From Novosphingobium sp. 9 (GTDB lineage: Bacteria; Pseudomonadota; Alphaproteobacteria; Sphingomonadales; Sphingomonadaceae), in the NCBI RefSeq assembly GCF_025340265.1, contig NZ_CP022707.1, forward strand, positions 1,612,501 through 1,676,500: a stretch of DNA of 64,000 nt. The letters are read 5' to 3'. The notes under the pieces were generated by a model. That model worked only from the letters and a program-made list of their open reading frames with translations. It did not search any database and was not told the origin of the DNA. Made by a program: the position numbers and the translations under genes. This document shows, one piece after another, positions 48,561 through 56,823 of the stretch. The first letter of the stretch is position 1; every line of letters starts with the position of its first letter.

Positions 48561-49866
48561 TTATGCGTCGTCGCTCTGGGAAAACGACCGGGCCCGGCGA
48601 AGTTCCGGGAAGCCCCAGGCCCAGATGCCTGTGACCACTATCGCACCCACGCCCCCGAACACAACAGCCCCGACAGGTCCGAGCAGCGAGGCGGCAAGGC
48701 CGGACTGCATCTCGCCCAGCTCGTTCGAGGCGGAAATGGCGACGCCGGAAATCGCCGAGACGCGGCCCCGCATCTCGTCGGGCGTCTTCAACTGGGTCAG
48801 CGTCGTGCGGATGAACACCGAATACATGTCCGCCGCGCCTACGCCTGCAAGGCACACCAGCGAGAGCCAGTAGTTCCACGAGAGGCCGAAGGCGACCGTG
48901 GCGGCGCCGTAGACAGCGACCGCGACCAGCATCTTGATGCCGACATTCTTCGCCAGCGGGCGAACCGAGAACAGGATCGCCACGATTGCAGCGCCGATGG
49001 CCGGGGCCGAGCGCATGGGGCCGAGCCCCTCGGCGCCAACGTGCAGGATATCGCGCGCATAGATCGGCAGCAGCGCGGTCGCGCCGCCCAGCAGCACCGC
49101 GAACAGGTCGAGCGTGATGCAGCCCAGCAGGAAGCGCTCCTTCCACACGAACACGAACCCATCGACGATCTGGCGCACCGGATGGGTGCGGCGCGCTTCC
49201 TCGGGCGGCGGCGGCATCTGGCGGATCGCCATCGTCGCCACCGAACCGCCGACAAGGATCGCCACCGTCGCCCAGTAGGGCAGCGAGGGGTGCGTCGCGA
49301 ACAGGAAGCCGTAAGTCGCAGGCCCGATCATCGTGCCGATCTGCATCGCCATCGATCCCATGGCGATGGCGCGCGGCATGACCTTCACGGGCACGACATT
49401 GGGCGCAATCGCCGCCATGGCCGGTCGCACGAAGACGCGGGCGGCGCCGTGCAGGGCGGCAAAGGCATAGATCGCGCCGAGGTTGTGGATCTGGAATGTG
49501 GTGATGAGCGCCATGCCCAGCGCCACGACCATGTCGATCATCATCGCCATCGTGGCGACGCGGCGACGGTCGAAGCGGTCCGCGACGACGCCTGCGACCG
49601 GCGTCAGCACGAAGAGCGGCAGGAACTGCACGAGGCCCAGCACGCCCAGCGCGAAAGCGGCCCGCGCAATGCTCATCCCATATTCGCCGCGCGCCACGTC
49701 ATAGAGCTGGTAGCCGATCACCACGACCATACCGTTGGTGGAGATCACCGAGGCGAAGCGGGCCAGCCAGTAGAGCCGGAAATCGCGGAAGATCAGCGGA
49801 GATGTGCGTTCGTCGTACTGGTCGCCGAACGGCTCGGCAGGGGCGGGGGGTGCTGGTCGTACTCAC
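48561..49866 (-). CDS. MFS exporter (MFS_3/EntS-like), N-terminus out of frame
   Basis: A 12-helix major facilitator, at least 395 aa from GTG 49748. The loop motif GVVADRFDRRRVAT near residue 51 of that form is typical. The family-like N-terminus is clearly encoded further upstream (EPFGDQYDERTSPLIFRDFRLYWLARFASV), but that frame has no start codon because it is cut by TGA. A GTG at 49866 or ATG at 49878 in another frame would supply the start if bases in the C-rich tract at 49840-49850 are miscalled. This site needs a gain of two bases or loss of one. The substrate is unknown. Confidence 0.85.
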
Positions 49867-49983
49867 GCCATCCCGCATGGCAGCGCCCGATCAGGTTGCC
49901 AAGCCGCTGCGTGCGCCTGCATCAAATATTAATCGCATATGGATCGCAGCGAATGGCCGTTTGATCGGCGTCGTGCAAAATTC

Positions 49984-50466
49984 TCACGGCTTCTGGCAGG
50001 CGTCGTTCCATTCCTCATGCCCTCGGAGGACAACTTTCGAGAGCGCATGGGGGACGCGGATGGAGGCCGTCAGCCTGTTCATCCCATAGATCCATGCGAG
50101 CGCCAGCGCTGCGCCGATGAGTGCACCCCGCAGCCCATCGCCGATCGCACCGATGCCGGCGGCAAACATGGCGAACACCACGCAGGCAAGGAAGCCGTAT
50201 CGCGCGCTCAAGTCGTAATCGAGCATGCGTTCGCCAGCAGCGCTGCGGGCCGTGATCTGAAACTCGCCCGAATTGAAGAACGCGAGAACGGCGTTTCGCT
50301 CTCCGCGAAACATGTCGCTCCGGAATGCCAGTCGATCAGCCTCTCGCCCGAGGACCTGCTTGCATTCGGCCGCCAGAAATCCCTCGACCTGATCGAGCGC
50401 CTCGGCGTCTGAAAGAGAAGGGGGCAAAGGCAGCGATCCGCGCAAATGCCACAGGGTGTCCAGCAT
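49984..50466 (-). CDS. Membrane protein, function unknown
   Basis: A 160-aa protein with a charged N-terminal half (about 1-90) and two close hydrophobic segments (about 92-108 and 112-128), so it is likely anchored in the inner membrane as a hairpin. The C-terminus is hydrophilic. I do not recognise a family. It lies between the MFS gene and a PilZ gene, all on the minus strand. Confidence 0.65.
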   Translation of the reverse strand: MLDTLWHLRGSLPLPPSLSDAEALDQVEGFLAAECKQVLGREADRLAFRSDMFRGERNAVLAFFNSGEFQITARSAAGERMLDYDLSARYGFLACVVFAMFAAGIGAIGDGLRGALIGAALALAWIYGMNRLTASIRVPHALSKVVLRGHEEWNDACQKP

Positions 50467-50523
50467 GGGCTGTGTCTAGGCGTGAAGCGAACAGCGGTCC
50501 AGATGAACTGCGCTTACGCGGCC

Positions 50524-50862
50524 TCAGCGCTTGGGGCGCAGCCTTGGGTTGGGTTGCATCGTATCGACCATCTTCTGGAAATCGTCGATCCGCACGATCC
50601 GCTCGAACTGGAAACCGGCGCGGCCTTCGTGGGCCCAGATCATATGCGCCTCGATCCGGCCGATCACCGGCAGGCGCATGACAAGGCGCTCGCCGCGTTC
50701 GAGGCCGAGATCGCCCGAGATCATGAATCCCTGCGGCGAGACGTTAACGATGTTGAGGGGAACCTCACCCAATGACCGGTGCTCTGCCGTCACCGCGTGC
50801 TCGACCGGATGGCGTGCCGCGCGCCGCATGTCCGTGACGGTGAGCTGCGCTCCTGCGCTCAT
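50524..50862 (-). CDS. PilZ-domain protein
   Basis: A 112-aa single-domain c-di-GMP receptor. RxxxR occurs in MRRAARHPV (about 12-18) and NxSxxG in NVSPQG (about 40-45). The chosen start (MSAGAQLTV) is at 50862; the frame continues to 50940 without family-like residues. It is the second PilZ protein of this window and has no obvious partner gene nearby. Confidence 0.9.
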   Translation of the reverse strand: MSAGAQLTVTDMRRAARHPVEHAVTAEHRSLGEVPLNIVNVSPQGFMISGDLGLERGERLVMRLPVIGRIEAHMIWAHEGRAGFQFERIVRIDDFQKMVDTMQPNPRLRPKR

Positions 50863-50984
50863 TTTGCCGTTGTCCTCGCATGTCCGTTTGGGGAGCGGGT
50901 ACCATGCCGGCAAAAGGCAAAGATTTTGTAAATTGCACACTGGATCGTCGCTGAAAAACGACGATCCGGCGCAAGTCTATTAAG

Positions 50985-52217
50985 TTAGATACCCTTGATA
51001 ATCCCGTGCTTCTTTTTTCCGAGGCTGAGCTTGGAAGTATTGCCCGGTGTAATCGTTATCAGGAAATTAGGATCGCTCATCACCTCGTCGTCCAGCTTGA
51101 CCGCGCCTTCGCCGATCTTGCGCTTGGACTCGCCGTTCGAGGCGGTGAAGCCCAGTTCGGTGCAGGCCGCGCCAAGCCGGATGCCGTCGGCGCCGACCTC
51201 GATGGTCGGCAGGTCTTCGCCAAGGCCGCCGCCCGCGAAGGTGTCGCGCGCGGTCTGGGCGGCGGCGATGGCGGCGTCCTCGCCACGGCACAGCCTGGTC
51301 GCCTCGTTGGCGAGCACTTCCTTGGCGTGGTTGATCTCGGCGCCTTCCAGCGCTTCGAGCCGGGCGATCTCGTCCATCGGCAGATCGGTGAACAGGCGCA
51401 GGAACTTGCCGACATCGCGGTCGTCGCAGTTGCGCCAGAACTGCCAGTAGTCATAGCTCGGCAGCGAGGTCTCGTTGAGCCACACCGCGCCCGAGACCGA
51501 CTTGCCCATCTTGGTGCCGTCGGCCTTGGTGATGAGCGGGGTGGTCAGGCCGTAGACTTCGGTGCCGTCCATGCGGCGCGCCAGTTCCACGCCGTTGACG
51601 ATATTGCCCCACTGGTCCGACCCGCCCATCTGCAACCGCACGCCGTGCGCGCCGCTGAGGTGCCGGAAGTCGTAACCCTGGAGGATCATGTAGTTGAATT
51701 CGAGGAAGGTCATCGGCTGCTCGCGCTCAAGGCGCAGCTTCACCGAATCGAACGAGAGCATGCGGTTGACCGTGAAGTGCGTGCCGACGCGCTGGAGCAT
51801 CTCGATGTAACCGATCTGGCCGAGCCAGTCGTGATTGTTGACCATCACCGCATCGGTCGGGCCATCGCCGAAGGTCAGGAAACGCTCGAAGGCGGTGCGG
51901 ATCGAGGCGATGTTGCCCTCGATCGCGTCGTCGGTCAGCATCTTGCGGACTTCGTCCTTGCCGGTCGGATCACCGATGCGCGTGGTGCCGCCGCCCATCA
52001 GCACGACCGGCTTGTGCCCTGCCTGCTGGAGGCGGCGCAGCAGCATGATCGACACCAGATTGCCGACATGCAGCGAAGGCGCGGTGGCATCGAAGCCCAC
52101 GTAACCCGGCACGACCTGCTTGGCCGCAAGCGCGTCGAGACCCTCGGCGTCGGTGGTCTGGTGGATGTAGCCACGCTCTTCGAGCAGGCGGAGCAGATCG
52201 GACTGGTACTGTGTCAT
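50985..52217 (-). CDS. tyrS: Tyrosyl-tRNA synthetase
   Basis: A class I synthetase of 410 aa. The HIGH-type motif is SLHVGN (about residue 46), the KMSKS-type motif is KMGKS in ADGTKMGKSVSG (about 230), GSDQWGN lies between and an S4-like RNA-binding domain ends the protein (ESKRKIGEGAVKLDDEV). Start at 52217 (MTQYQSDLLRLL); the upstream frame is antisense to the next gene. It is divergent from the DOMON-like gene. Confidence 0.96.
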   Translation of the reverse strand: MTQYQSDLLRLLEERGYIHQTTDAEGLDALAAKQVVPGYVGFDATAPSLHVGNLVSIMLLRRLQQAGHKPVVLMGGGTTRIGDPTGKDEVRKMLTDDAIEGNIASIRTAFERFLTFGDGPTDAVMVNNHDWLGQIGYIEMLQRVGTHFTVNRMLSFDSVKLRLEREQPMTFLEFNYMILQGYDFRHLSGAHGVRLQMGGSDQWGNIVNGVELARRMDGTEVYGLTTPLITKADGTKMGKSVSGAVWLNETSLPSYDYWQFWRNCDDRDVGKFLRLFTDLPMDEIARLEALEGAEINHAKEVLANEATRLCRGEDAAIAAAQTARDTFAGGGLGEDLPTIEVGADGIRLGAACTELGFTASNGESKRKIGEGAVKLDDEVMSDPNFLITITPGNTSKLSLGKKKHGIIKGI

Positions 52218-52344
52218 GATGCGCGCGCGTCTAGCACAGGAAGGGCGGGGCGGGGCAAGAGCGATTCGCAAAACAGGGTTGCTCTCGACGCGATACGGCG
52301 CGTGCGTTAGCCAGCGGGCTACCTCGTTTCGGAAAGCACCGCCC

Positions 52345-52893
52345 TTGAACCTGACCGCGCATCCTGCCCGCCCGCCGCTGAACGTCAGCGCCATCACCGT
52401 TGGCGCCGGGATGGAGGGCAGCTGGCTGCTGCTGCGCTGGCGAGTCGAGGGCGCGGGCGCGCTGGTGGTGCCGCCCTTCGCCGGGCGCGGCCGGGCGGAC
52501 GGTCTGTGGCAGGCGACCTGCTTCGAGGCGTTTCTCCAGTCTGACGATGGCAGTGCAGGCTATGTCGAACTGAACCTCTCGCCCTCCGAACAATGGGCCG
52601 CCTACAGCTTCACCGGGCGGCGCGAGGGCATGGCTGAGGTTCCCATGCCGCGCGATGCCGACTGCGCGCTTCGCGGCAGCGGCAACCTGATGATCTTCGA
52701 TGCCGCCGTGCCGCTCGCCACGCTGCCGCCGCGTCCGTGGCGTCTCGGGATGACCGCCGTGATCGAGGAACGCGCGGAAGGCATGAGCGAAACCGTCAAG
52801 AGCTACTGGGCGCTGGCCCATGGCGGCGCGGAGCCCGACTTCCACGACCCGGCTTGCTTCGTCGCACGCCTTGGGGCAGGCGAGGGCGCATGA
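52345..52893 (+). CDS. DOMON-like domain protein
   Basis: About 182 aa if started at TTG 52345 (NLTAHPARPPLNVSAITV), which has GGAAAG about 10 bases upstream; no ATG is well placed, and the longer frame from 52216 overlaps tyrS. The sequence matches the beta-sandwich DOMON-like proteins of alphaproteobacteria (LWQATCFEAFL, GYVELNLSPSEQWAAYSF). Such domains bind heme or sugars in other proteins, but the role here is unknown. Its stop overlaps the NamZ-like start (ATGA), so the two are coupled. Confidence 0.8.
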   Translation: MNLTAHPARPPLNVSAITVGAGMEGSWLLLRWRVEGAGALVVPPFAGRGRADGLWQATCFEAFLQSDDGSAGYVELNLSPSEQWAAYSFTGRREGMAEVPMPRDADCALRGSGNLMIFDAAVPLATLPPRPWRLGMTAVIEERAEGMSETVKSYWALAHGGAEPDFHDPACFVARLGAGEGA

Positions 52894-54092
52894 AATTCGG
52901 CATCGACCGCCTGCTGGCGGACCCCTCGCTCCGCGCGCCGCTTGACGGCAAGCGCGTCTCGCTCGTCGCGCACCCGGCCTCGGTGACGCAGGAACTGGTC
53001 CATTCGCTCGACGCGCTGATCGCGGCGGGCGTCAACGTGACCAGCGCTTTCGGTCCGCAGCATGGTCTGAAGGGCGACAAGCAGGACAACATGGTCGAGA
53101 CGGCGGACGAGACCGATCCGCAGTACGGCATCCCGGTCTTCAGCCTCTATGGCGAAGTGCGTCGCCCCAGCGCGGCGATGATGGATACCGCAGACGTGTT
53201 CCTGTTCGACCTGCAGGATCTCGGCTGCCGCATCTACACCTTCGTCACCACGCTGCTCTACATGCTGGAGGCGGCGGCGGAGAGCGGCAAGAGCGTCTGG
53301 GTGCTCGATCGCCCCAATCCTGCCGGTCGCCCGGTGGAGGGCACGACGCTGCTGGCGGGGCAAGAGAGCTTCGTCGGCGCCGGGCCAATGCCGATGCGGC
53401 ACGGGTTGACGCTGGGCGAGATGGGCCACTGGTTCGTGCGCCACTACAATCTCGATGTCGATTACCGGGTGATCGCCATGGAAGGCTGGGAGCCCGAGGC
53501 GGCGCCGGGCTATGGCTGGCCGCAGGATCGTCTCTGGATCAACCCGAGCCCCAACGCGGCGAACCTCAACATGGCGCGTGCCTACGCGGGCACGGTGATG
53601 ATCGAGGGCGCGACGCTGTCCGAAGGGCGTGGCACCACGCGCCCGCTCGAAGTGCTGTTCGGCGCGCCCGATGTGGATGCCGGTGCCGTGCTGGCCGAGA
53701 TGCGCCGCTTCGCGCCCGAGTGGCTGGCGGGCTGCGCGATCCGCGAATGCTGGTTCGAGCCGACCTTCCACAAGCACCACGGCCAGCTGTGCAACGCGCT
53801 GATGATCCACGCGGAAGGCGCCTTCTACGATCACGCCGCGTTCCGTCCGTGGCGCTTGCAGGCGCTGGCCTTCAAGGCGATCCGTACGCTTTATCCCGAC
53901 TATCCGCTCTGGCGCGATTTTCCTTACGAATACGAGTTCGAGCGGCTGGCGATCGACGTCATCAACGGTGGGCCTGCCTTGCGCGAATGGGTGGACAATC
54001 CGGCCTCGACGCCTGCCGATCTCGATGCCATCGCAGCGCGCGACGAGGCCGCGTGGCGCGCCGAAGTGGCGGACCTGCTGCTGTACCGTTAA
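52890..54092 (+). CDS. NamZ-like exo-beta-N-acetylmuramidase (DUF1343)
   Basis: A 400-aa DUF1343 protein. The family includes NamZ, which removes N-acetylmuramic acid from the non-reducing end of peptidoglycan fragments. Conserved phrases are SLVAHPASV, FGPQHGLKGD, PVFSLYGEVRRPS, FDLQDLGCRIYTF and WVLDRPNPAGRPVEG. No signal peptide is seen, which would place it in the cytoplasm and suit muropeptide recycling more than wall breakdown. It is coupled to the DOMON-like gene. Confidence 0.88.
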   Translation: MKFGIDRLLADPSLRAPLDGKRVSLVAHPASVTQELVHSLDALIAAGVNVTSAFGPQHGLKGDKQDNMVETADETDPQYGIPVFSLYGEVRRPSAAMMDTADVFLFDLQDLGCRIYTFVTTLLYMLEAAAESGKSVWVLDRPNPAGRPVEGTTLLAGQESFVGAGPMPMRHGLTLGEMGHWFVRHYNLDVDYRVIAMEGWEPEAAPGYGWPQDRLWINPSPNAANLNMARAYAGTVMIEGATLSEGRGTTRPLEVLFGAPDVDAGAVLAEMRRFAPEWLAGCAIRECWFEPTFHKHHGQLCNALMIHAEGAFYDHAAFRPWRLQALAFKAIRTLYPDYPLWRDFPYEYEFERLAIDVINGGPALREWVDNPASTPADLDAIAARDEAAWRAEVADLLLYR

Positions 54093-54958
54093 GCTGGAAT
54101 GCCCGTTGCCGTCGCCTCTCGCTCACGCGGGCGGTGGACGGCGGCGACCAGCACGAACGAGACATACATCAAGAGATACCACGCCCCCATCTTGGTCGGC
54201 TGCACCATGGTCCAGCCATGGCTCTGGCTGGGATAGATCCACGCGTTCGAAAACGTCGCGAGGTTCTCGGCAAACCAGATGAACAGCGCGACGAGGAACC
54301 AGCCGAGCAGCAGTGGCATCCAGCGGTCCTCGCGCCAGACGCGGAACCAGATGCGTGTGCGGACAAACAGCAACGCCATCGCAGCGAACAGGCCGAGCCG
54401 CACGTCCGGCAGCCAGTGGTGCGCGAAGAAATTGACGTAGACCGCCACCGCCAGCAGCCCGCTCGCCCACAGCGGCGGATAGCGCGTGAAGCGGAAGTCG
54501 AAGATGCGCCACACCCGCGCGATATAGCTGCCGACAGCGGCATACATGAAGCCCGAGAACAGCGGCACGCCGCCGACATGCAACACCGATCCTTCGGGAT
54601 AGGTCCACGATCCGTGCGCGGTCTTGAACAGTTCCATCACCGTGCCGACCACATGGAAGGCCAGGATCACTTTCGCCTCGTCCCATGTCTCCAACCGCAG
54701 CGCCAGCATGCTGATCTGGATCGCAAGCGCGCACAGCGTCAGGAAGTCGTACCGCGCCAGCGCGGCATGGTCGGGATAGAACAGGTGCGTGCCCAGCAGC
54801 AGCGCCAGCATCAGTGCGCCGAACAGGCAGGCCCAGCCCTGCTTGAAGCCGAACAGCACGAACTCATAGAGCCAAGAGGCTGGCCCCGGCGGCGGTGCGA
54901 AGCGCTCCAGCCGCGTACGGATCGCGGCGAAGCGGGTATGGCGGGCAGGGGCGTGCAT
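54089..54958 (-). CDS. DUF817 membrane protein
   Basis: A 289-aa polytopic membrane protein with about seven to eight helices. Family phrases include FVLFGFKQGWACLFGAL, TWDEAKVILAFHVVGTVMELFKT and HGWTMVQPTKMGAWYLLMY. The function of DUF817 is not known. I chose ATG 54958 (MHAPARHTRF), which overlaps the stop of the upstream GFA gene (ATGA). It converges on the NamZ-like gene with a 4-base overlap. Confidence 0.85.
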   Translation of the reverse strand: MHAPARHTRFAAIRTRLERFAPPPGPASWLYEFVLFGFKQGWACLFGALMLALLLGTHLFYPDHAALARYDFLTLCALAIQISMLALRLETWDEAKVILAFHVVGTVMELFKTAHGSWTYPEGSVLHVGGVPLFSGFMYAAVGSYIARVWRIFDFRFTRYPPLWASGLLAVAVYVNFFAHHWLPDVRLGLFAAMALLFVRTRIWFRVWREDRWMPLLLGWFLVALFIWFAENLATFSNAWIYPSQSHGWTMVQPTKMGAWYLLMYVSFVLVAAVHRPREREATATGIPA

Positions 54959-55377
54959 CACGGCTGGCGCGGGAAGCCTTCCATGCCTTCGGGCACGCGC
55001 ACCCATTCGGGCGCCTCCTCCAGCCAGATCGCCGAATCCGGCACCAGCGCGTCGCTCTGGTCGAGAAAGCCCACGCGCACCGTGCGCGCCTGCAAGCGTC
55101 CCGAATTGCGGCTCATCACTTGCGTCCCGCACTTCGCACAGAACCCGTGCTCGACCACATTCCCGCTCGCCGCCGTGTTGGGCGACCATGCAAGCTCACC
55201 TTCAAGATGGATATGTTCGACCGGGAACGAGGCGTTCACCGTGGCATTGCCGCAGGCGATCCGCTGGCACTGCGCACACCAGCACTGGCGCACCCACAGC
55301 GGCGGCGCGTCGATCGTGGCGGAAACGGCACCGCAGTTGCAGCGTCCGGTGAAGGGGTGGGGTGTGAGATCGGTCAT
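54958..55377 (-). CDS. GFA-family zinc protein (glutathione-dependent formaldehyde-activating-like)
   Basis: A 139-aa Mss4-like fold protein. The zinc and substrate cysteines appear as GRCNCGAV, CWCAQCQR and GFCAKCGTQV. Members bind zinc and some act in formaldehyde handling with glutathione, but most are uncharacterised. Its stop overlaps the DUF817 start, so the two are cotranscribed. Confidence 0.9.
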   Translation of the reverse strand: MTDLTPHPFTGRCNCGAVSATIDAPPLWVRQCWCAQCQRIACGNATVNASFPVEHIHLEGELAWSPNTAASGNVVEHGFCAKCGTQVMSRNSGRLQARTVRVGFLDQSDALVPDSAIWLEEAPEWVRVPEGMEGFPRQP

Positions 55378-55457
55378 GGTGGGACTCCGTAAATTCGCGG
55401 CAACCTTGGTCCTGACCCGGCATCGTCACAAGTGCGTTTTCGAGCGATTTTCGGGAA

Positions 55458-56777
55458 TTACCCGGCCAGCTTCACCGCGCGCAGCATCAGTGACTGGAAG
55501 CGGCCCTCATCCACGCTCGCTTTCTTGTCGTTCCACGATCCGGTGACGATGCGCCATTCGCCGGAGGGCGCGCGCAGCAGCCATGTCATGCTGATTACGC
55601 CATCTTCCGAGCCGCCCTTGTAGCCGACATAGGCCCATTTCTGCCGTGTCGGGGCATCAAGCGCGGGGTTGATCGTGAGGATCGCCGAGGCCTCAGGGCT
55701 GTCCAGATCGCGCAGATCTTCCATTACGCGGGCGAGGTCGGTGGGGGAGGCGAACCATTCCACCTCGTCGATGGCGACGGGGCCGCGCCCGAAGACCGCG
55801 CCGGGATCGGCCTCTGCCACGCCGCGCATGTCGAGCGCCGATAACTGGGCGGCGCGTTCGGCGGGGGAACCCTTGGCGTAGCGCGCGGTGGCATCCGGCC
55901 CCGCACGCTTGAGCGCGAAGAACTGCGCGGTCGTCAGAAACGGGCGCAGCGCGTCGGGATGGGCGTGGTGGGCGAGCGTCACTTCTCGGGCAAGTGCGTC
56001 CTGCCCGACAAGGCGCACCAGCATGTCGGTGGCGCTGTTGTCGCTGATCGAGATCATCAGGCTGGCGAGCGTGTGCAACGTCACCGGCGCGCCATCAGGA
56101 AAGCCGTGCAGGGTGCCGCCGGGGAAGGACTTGCCCGAGACCGGCACAACGTCGCTCCAACTGCGCTGGCCCTCTTTGACCTGCCGTGCGAGCGCGGCGA
56201 GCACGTAGAGCTTGAAGGTCGAGCCGATGGCGAAGGGATGGCGCGCATCCTGACCGTGGATCAGCTTGGGCGCGCTGTCGGTTGCCGTGTCGAGCGCGAA
56301 GACGCCGTAGCCGCTCTTGCCGGGAAGCGCGGCGAAATCGGCGTCGAGTCTGGCGAAGCTGTCGTCGTTCAGCGTGAGCGCGAAGATGCGGTATCCGGCG
56401 ACGAGATGTTCAGGGCCGCCGCCGACCACCAGATGCGCAGGCGCCGATCCCCTGGCGAAGTGCAGCATGGCACTGGCGGCGTAAGGGCCTTCGACCTTGA
56501 ACTGGTCGTAGCTTTCGAGCGGTCCCGCCCGCTCGCTCAGTTGCGCGGCGAGCGCCTTCAACTGATCGGGGGAGACGGCAGCGAGAAACGTCGCGTCGAA
56601 CACCTCGGCGGCGGGCTTTCGGCCTTCCAGCACCGCCAGCACATCGTCGCTGCGCTGGCGCAACAGCGCTTCATCCACCGACTGTGCGTAAGCCGGGGCG
56701 CTCACTGCCAGCGCGACCATGGCGGCGAGGGTGGTGAGCCAGAGGCTTGCGAACTTGCGAAACCGCCCATGTGCCAT
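55458..56777 (-). CDS. Exported class A beta-lactamase-type serine hydrolase
   Basis: A 439-aa exported protein. Signal peptide to about AYAQS (residue 31), an N-terminal domain of about 120 residues of the kind found before the hydrolase domain in Cpn/DUF3887-like proteins, then a class-A fold: S186-TFK, S245-DN and K387-GG. The ExxLN motif with the deacylating Glu of true class A enzymes is not apparent between SDN and KGG, so it may be a DD-peptidase or esterase rather than a resistance enzyme. Start at ATG 56777. It lies just after parE on the same strand with a 46-base gap. Confidence 0.85.
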   Translation of the reverse strand: MAHGRFRKFASLWLTTLAAMVALAVSAPAYAQSVDEALLRQRSDDVLAVLEGRKPAAEVFDATFLAAVSPDQLKALAAQLSERAGPLESYDQFKVEGPYAASAMLHFARGSAPAHLVVGGGPEHLVAGYRIFALTLNDDSFARLDADFAALPGKSGYGVFALDTATDSAPKLIHGQDARHPFAIGSTFKLYVLAALARQVKEGQRSWSDVVPVSGKSFPGGTLHGFPDGAPVTLHTLASLMISISDNSATDMLVRLVGQDALAREVTLAHHAHPDALRPFLTTAQFFALKRAGPDATARYAKGSPAERAAQLSALDMRGVAEADPGAVFGRGPVAIDEVEWFASPTDLARVMEDLRDLDSPEASAILTINPALDAPTRQKWAYVGYKGGSEDGVISMTWLLRAPSGEWRIVTGSWNDKKASVDEGRFQSLMLRAVKLAG

Positions 56778-56823
56778 CCCATCCTCCAGTTTCCCGCGGG
56801 GCGAGAGGGTGGCGCGAACGGGA

